From NCBI GenBank assembly GCA_030740295.1, contig JASLXP010000154.1, forward strand, positions 1 to 20,360: 20,360 bases of DNA, read 5' to 3'. The position numbers and the translations under genes were made by a program. The notes under the pieces are model-generated. The model saw only the letters and a program-made list of their open reading frames with translations. It was not told the DNA's origin and made no database searches. This DNA comes from Planctomycetota bacterium. GTDB taxonomy: Bacteria; Planctomycetota; PUPC01; JACPCR01. This document shows positions 16,699-20,360 of this stretch, piece after piece. How positions within the stretch are numbered: position 1 is the first letter of the stretch; the number at the start of each line of letters is the position of its first letter.

Positions 16699-16944
16699 GG
16701 AATTATTTGATTGCCGAAATGGTGCTTTACAGCGCCTGAAAGGCTCAGATTCGATTAAGAAAGAGAGGTGAATCCTCTGAAGTTCGCATCTCTATTCCAT
16801 CACACCATCACTCCACCTTTCCACCATTCGATCACTCTATCCGCCTACACTCCCATCCTCCGCCCACTCTCTTGATTGACCAGCCCCCATCCATACAATT
16901 CGCAACCTCCATCCATCAACCATTGACCATCAACCATCCTTCCA
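16699..16944 (+). promoter_or_regulatory. G-depleted CCATC-word leader upstream of folD
   Basis: 246-bp intergenic region. From about 16790 to 16944 the plus strand is almost free of G (roughly eight in 150 bases) and is built from CCATCA, CCATCC, CCACC and CCATTGACCATC words running up to the folD ATG. No Shine-Dalgarno is present. A weak AGAGG-TGAAT-CCTCT hairpin lies near 16763-16777. A folD promoter is expected here, but no boxes are convincing. Confidence 0.55.
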
Positions 16945-17799
16945 ATGTCCGCATCCATCATTGACGGAAAAGCCATCGCCCAGGAAACCCGTGAACGTAT
17001 CAAGGCGCAGGTCAGCGACCTGACCTTTCAGCCCGGCCTGGCCGTGGTGCAGGTGGGTGACGACCCGGCGTCTTCTCGGTACGTAAGCCACAAGCAGAAA
17101 GATTGCGAGAAGGTCGGCATCTATTCAGAGAAACATCATCTGCCGGAGACGACCAGCCAATCGGAATTGCTCGACACCATTCAAGGCCTGAACGATCGCT
17201 CTGAGATTCACGGCATCCTCGTTCAGTTGCCGCTGCCGGATGGCCTGGACTCTCACGAGGCCATTAATGCGATTGATCCAATGAAGGACGTGGATGGCTG
17301 CACTACCACCAACCTCGGTGAGCTCGTATCGGGTAATGAGAGGCTCGTACCCTGCACACCCCGGGGAACGATTGCCATGATTGAAAGCACGGGGACGACA
17401 TTCGAGGGCAAGACGGCCGTTGTCATCGGCCGGAGCATTCTGGTGGGCAAGCCGGTCGCGCTGTTGATGCTCAACAGACATGCGGTGGTCACTTTATGTC
17501 ATTCACGGACACCCGACCTGGGCGCTGAAGGCCGTGAGGCGGATATCCTGGTTGTCGCTGCCGGACGCCGCGGTCTGGTGACGGGTGATATGATCAAGCC
17601 AGGTGCGGTGGTCATTGACGTTGGCATCAATGTGGTCGATGGAAAACTCAAGGGCGATGTAGATTTTGAGAGCGCAAAGGAAGTGGCCGGGCACATTACT
17701 CCGGTGCCGGGAGGCGTCGGGCCAATGACTCGTGCCATGCTGTTGGAGAACACGTTGATCGCTGCAAAGTTGCAGGCGGATTCCGCATCCGAATCCTGA
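16945..17799 (+). CDS. folD: Bifunctional methylenetetrahydrofolate dehydrogenase / methenyltetrahydrofolate cyclohydrolase
   Basis: 284 residues, the normal length for FolD. It converts 5,10-methylene-THF to 10-formyl-THF with NADP in the cytoplasm, supplying one-carbon units for purines and formyl-Met-tRNA. Landmarks in order: YVSHKQKDCEKVGI (46-59), with K50 at the catalytic lysine position; GILVQLPLP (90-98); KDVDG (114-118); PCTPRG (137-142); the Rossmann motif VIGRSILVGKP (160-170); CHSRT; MIKPGAVVIDVGIN; and PVPGGVGPMT. After KDVDG most relatives read FHPxN or FNxxN, whereas here it is CTTTN; everything else is canonical. It starts after the G-poor leader and is followed 44 bp later by a sulfatase on the same strand, which may be read from the same transcript although no functional tie is expected. 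Confidence 0.97.
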   Translation: MSASIIDGKAIAQETRERIKAQVSDLTFQPGLAVVQVGDDPASSRYVSHKQKDCEKVGIYSEKHHLPETTSQSELLDTIQGLNDRSEIHGILVQLPLPDGLDSHEAINAIDPMKDVDGCTTTNLGELVSGNERLVPCTPRGTIAMIESTGTTFEGKTAVVIGRSILVGKPVALLMLNRHAVVTLCHSRTPDLGAEGREADILVVAAGRRGLVTGDMIKPGAVVIDVGINVVDGKLKGDVDFESAKEVAGHITPVPGGVGPMTRAMLLENTLIAAKLQADSASES

Positions 17800-17843
17800 A
17801 TCTCCGATTTCCCATCTCAGAATCCTGAATCCGAACACACCTC
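17800..17843 (+). promoter_or_regulatory. Short folD-sulfatase spacer with repeated AATCCTGAAT word
   Basis: The 44-bp spacer contains CTCCGATTTCCCATCTCAG and AATCCTGAATCCGAACACACC; AATCCTGAAT occurs twice, once spanning the folD stop codon. The last 20 bases before the sulfatase ATG hold a single G and no Shine-Dalgarno. Confidence 0.45.
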
Positions 17844-19211
17844 ATGCACATCCAAGCCCTCCTCTGTCTCGCCGCTCTTTTCACTTTCAAAGTATCCGCT
17901 GAAGAAACCAAACCGAACATCATCTACATCATGCTTGATGATGCCGGGTATGGTGATTTCAGTTGTTACGGTCAGACGAAATTCAAGACGCCGAACATCG
18001 ACAAGGTGGCCGCCGAAGGTCTCAAATTCACCGACCACTACGCGGGCAGCACGGTCTGCGCGCCGACGCGCTGCATTCTCATGACTGGGCTGCATTCGGG
18101 GCACGCGTACATCAGGGCAAACCGAGAGGTCAGGCCGGAAGGCCAATGGCACATCCCTGCCGATTCGATCACCATCGCCGAAAAGCTCAAAGAAGCCGGC
18201 TATACAACAGGGATGTTCGGCAAGTGGGGCCTGGGCGCGCCGGGCTCTGTCGGCGATCCGCTCGAACAGGGCTTCGACACGTTTTACGGCTACCTCTGCC
18301 AGCGCCACGCGCACAACTACTATCCAAACTACATCCGCAAAGATAGGGAACGTATTCCGCTCGATGGCAAGACCTACACGCACGATCTGATCGTTGAGGA
18401 GGCTTTGGAATTCATCAAGGCCAACAAAGGAAAGAGGTTCTTCTGCTACCTGCCGGTCACGATACCGCACGCGGCGATGCATGTGCCGGAGAGGTATGTG
18501 GGGCCGTTTCGGAAACAGTTTCCCGAATTCGAAAACAGGATTGGCAAGTACTCCGGACCGAAAGTGAAGAACCCAGTCGCCGCGTTCGCCGGCATGATGA
18601 CCAAGCTTGACGAAGACGTGGGACGCGTGATGGCGTTGCTCAAGGAGCTCGGCATCGATGAAAACACGCTTGTTATGATCACCTCTGATAACGGTGCTCA
18701 CCGGGAGGGCGGCCACAATCCGAAGTTTTTCAAAAGCTGCGGCAAGCTCCGCGGCATCAAGCGCGATCTCTATGACGGCGGCATCCGCGTCCCTCTCATC
18801 GCGCGCTGGCCAGGACGGATTAAGGCAGGCACAACGACTGATCACATCTCGGCACACTGGGATGTCATGCCGACGTTCTGCGATCTCGCTGGCGTATCCG
18901 CGCCGGCAAAAACGGACGGCATCTCAATGTTGCCGTCCCTGCTGGGGCAAGCTTCCAAACAGAAAAAGCATGATTACCTTTACTGGGAGTATCGCGGCAA
19001 GCAGGCTATCCGGATGGGCAAGTGGAAGGCGGTGCGCTATGGCGTGACGAAAGCCCCCGAAAAACAGTTCCAGATTTTCAATCTCGAGGACGACATCAGC
19101 GAGAAGAAGGATGTCGCGTCCGCCCAGCCCGAGATTGCCGCTCAGATGCAGAAGATCGCAAAGTCTGCACGGGTGGAATCGGAGCTGTTCAGGCTGTTTA
19201 AGCTCAAGTGA
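17844..19211 (+). CDS. Secreted arylsulfatase (type I, formylglycine-dependent)
   Basis: 455 residues. A signal peptide (about 1-19, with VSA before EE) precedes NIIYIMLDDAGYGD with metal-site D32-D33. The catalytic signature is CAPTR at 72-76 (formylglycine at C72), followed by TGLHSGH, as in arylsulfatase A-like proteins. FGKWGLG, TIPHAAMHVP and ITSDNGAH give the remaining active-site motifs. The end is the compact family C-terminal subdomain (YLYWEY, AIRMGKWKAVR, FNLEDD) without the extra beta-sandwich of the other two sulfatases in this window. It should cleave a sulfate ester in the periplasm or outside; the substrate is unknown. It lies 44 bp after folD and converges on the STAS-type gene. 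ATG 17844 is chosen for the intact signal peptide. Confidence 0.94.
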   Translation: MHIQALLCLAALFTFKVSAEETKPNIIYIMLDDAGYGDFSCYGQTKFKTPNIDKVAAEGLKFTDHYAGSTVCAPTRCILMTGLHSGHAYIRANREVRPEGQWHIPADSITIAEKLKEAGYTTGMFGKWGLGAPGSVGDPLEQGFDTFYGYLCQRHAHNYYPNYIRKDRERIPLDGKTYTHDLIVEEALEFIKANKGKRFFCYLPVTIPHAAMHVPERYVGPFRKQFPEFENRIGKYSGPKVKNPVAAFAGMMTKLDEDVGRVMALLKELGIDENTLVMITSDNGAHREGGHNPKFFKSCGKLRGIKRDLYDGGIRVPLIARWPGRIKAGTTTDHISAHWDVMPTFCDLAGVSAPAKTDGISMLPSLLGQASKQKKHDYLYWEYRGKQAIRMGKWKAVRYGVTKAPEKQFQIFNLEDDISEKKDVASAQPEIAAQMQKIAKSARVESELFRLFKLK

Positions 19212-19216
19212 TGACT

Positions 19217-19258
19217 CCACGGATGAAGAGGGCCACGGATGAAGAGGGCCACGGATGA
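19217..19258. repeat. 16-bp tandem repeat CCACGGATGAAGAGGG, 2.6 copies
   Basis: Two perfect copies at 19217-19232 and 19233-19248 and a partial third (CCACGGATGA) at 19249-19258, directly after the sulfatase stop and before the convergent STAS gene's stop. It shares CGGATGAAGAGG with the inverted pair at 3029-3158. No terminator hairpin with a T-run is visible in this 102-bp gap. Confidence 0.85.
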
Positions 19259-19313
19259 ACCCAGCCTTGGCTTACCGTCAACCATCTTCTTCACCTTGTC
19301 ACGGGGCGATATG

Positions 19314-20360
19314 TCAAACCTGCCAAGTATCGCCACCGGGCTTTTCCCCTTTCTCGGCCTCGGACTTTTTCACGAGTTTGTAGAGGTTTCCTCCGCCGAG
19401 TCTTGGCTTCACTTCAATCAAGTCCACGTGAGGGCGCACTTCGGCGCGCACGGCCGCGGGTTCGACCCGCTTTCCACTGTCTGCAATCTCTACGACCACC
19501 CGTTCTTCATCGGTAACGATAAGGACCTGGAAGGATTGATTTTCATTGCCTTCGAAAGCGATATCCCGAACGAAACGGCAGACTGAGCCCAAGGCCCTCT
19601 GGAGCTGTGCGACCACCTCTTTCTGCTCCAGCACCGGCTTGGCCACTGAACTGAGAAAGTCGATTAATCCCCGTGTCGCTTCGATAGTAGAAGGGACCTC
19701 CATTCGGATCGGCCGCGGCGAAGGGTTTTCTACAAATTCATATTCACCATCCTCCATGACTCTAAACAGGCTGCCGCATCGAGGGCAGCGGTAGGGGCCA
19801 GCGCGTTCCACCTGCAGGTTTGCCGAGCAATCTGCGCAAAGGAGGAAAATCGGGAAATGTGCATCACCTTCCCGTTCCTCATCAACCATCGGCATCGCTT
19901 CGGACTGGTCCAGGGGGGCTTCCTCGGCAAGGCCTGCCTCCAGCACAGCGGCGAGGGGGTCGTCATCAAGGGTATCCGAGAATGGGTCTTCATCTTCCTG
20001 CGCTTCATGCTGTGAAGATTCGTCTTCCGCCTGCTTGAGCGCGGCGTCGAAATCAAATTCATCGCTCTGGGTGGCGCTGGCGTCGCCGAATGGGTCGCTG
20101 TCTTCCGCGGCCATTGCCTGCCGCATATTCTCGTTGAATTCTTCAGTGTCCCCGTTCACCAGAGCCTGAGTTGCCTGTTCGATCGAAGCAACCACCTTCA
20201 AGAAGGTGCGCAGACCAAGCATGTCAAAGATGCGCTCCACTTTGGGGGTCAGACCTGCGAGCACCAGGGCCCCGTCCTTCTCCGCCAGTCTTTTGGAGAA
20301 ATTCACCATCACCATGAACCCGGCACGATTCACGTACTCCAGGTCGGTTGCCTCAACTGC
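19314..20360 (-). CDS. STAS / zinc-ribbon / HATPase-like regulator (5' end outside window)
   Basis: The frame is open to the window edge, so 348 residues are visible and the GTG at 20333 is internal. Residues 1-70 are the C-terminal half of a STAS domain (DLEYVNRAGFMVMVNFSKRL, ALVLAGLTPKVERIFDMLGL), as in anti-sigma-factor antagonists; where SpoIIAA-type proteins carry DSSG, this has NRAG, so the phosphorylatable serine is missing. A very acidic linker (72-165) leads to a zinc ribbon (C175, C178, C192, C195). Residues 219-333 read like an RsbW-type HATPase fold (VVVEIADSG, then GGGNLYKLVKK), but the ExxxNAxxH N-box is replaced by GSVCRFVRDIAF, so ATP binding is doubtful. Probably a cytoplasmic partner-switch or scaffold protein; partner unknown. 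STAS and zinc ribbon are well supported, the HATPase part is tentative. Confidence 0.72.
   Translation of the reverse strand, partial: AVEATDLEYVNRAGFMVMVNFSKRLAEKDGALVLAGLTPKVERIFDMLGLRTFLKVVASIEQATQALVNGDTEEFNENMRQAMAAEDSDPFGDASATQSDEFDFDAALKQAEDESSQHEAQEDEDPFSDTLDDDPLAAVLEAGLAEEAPLDQSEAMPMVDEEREGDAHFPIFLLCADCSANLQVERAGPYRCPRCGSLFRVMEDGEYEFVENPSPRPIRMEVPSTIEATRGLIDFLSSVAKPVLEQKEVVAQLQRALGSVCRFVRDIAFEGNENQSFQVLIVTDEERVVVEIADSGKRVEPAAVRAEVRPHVDLIEVKPRLGGGNLYKLVKKSEAEKGEKPGGDTWQV

Noticed and set aside
17817..18857. Long minus-strand open frame (346 codons) opposite the second sulfatase
   Set aside because: It is the antisense of a clear sulfatase with intact active-site motifs; its translation is rich in Arg/Val/Ala without recognisable domains, a typical high-GC shadow.
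20331..20333. GTG start for the STAS protein
   Set aside because: The codon lies inside the STAS motif DLEYVNRAGF and the frame is open upstream to the window edge, so the gene begins outside.

Overview
The window looks like chromosome of a PVC-superphylum bacterium (Planctomycetota, Verrucomicrobiota or Lentisphaerota type). The support is its gene families: three sulfatase-type genes (one seen only as its C-terminal tail), a planctomycete cytochrome-c-like (PSCyt1) protein, a cytoplasmic Ser/Thr kinase carrying WD40 propellers, a STAS regulator with a zinc ribbon, and a YfhO-type membrane protein. Most gene starts lack a clear Shine-Dalgarno sequence, which also fits. No tRNA, rRNA, CRISPR array, transposase or phage gene was recognised.

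Layout. 3-503 (+) is the C-terminal tail of a probable arylsulfatase cut by the window edge. It converges on a large polytopic membrane protein (660-2984, -). A repeat-bearing divergent gap leads to a tandem-VWA membrane protein (3239-5818, +). This converges on a 1393-residue kinase with two probable seven-bladed propellers (6367-10548, -). The 548-bp gap between them is filled by a large BIME-like palindrome and a second inverted-repeat element. Upstream of the kinase is a 397-bp gap with two repeat arrays. Next comes a tight minus-strand cluster, read right to left: sulfotransferase (14493-13744), secreted sulfatase (13707-11953) and an unusually short PSCyt1 protein (11944-10946). Divergent from it on the plus strand are a metallophosphoesterase fused to a probable TIM-barrel domain (14650-16698), folD (16945-17799) and another secreted sulfatase (17844-19211). 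The window ends inside a minus-strand STAS / zinc-ribbon / HATPase-like regulator (19314-20360).

How the genes fit together. folD is a housekeeping one-carbon enzyme. The sulfatases and sulfotransferase point to handling of sulfated glycans, with removal of sulfate outside the cytoplasm and addition of sulfate inside. The kinase and the STAS protein are signalling proteins that both carry CxxC...CxxC zinc ribbons and act in the cytoplasm; no direct link between them is shown.

The most notable signals are the co-directional sulfotransferase-sulfatase-mini-PSCyt1 cluster, the STAS/HATPase fusion whose key residues appear to be missing, the phosphoesterase-barrel fusion, and an unusual intergenic landscape: nested palindromes, short-word arrays, and G-poor pyrimidine-rich leaders in place of ribosome-binding sites.
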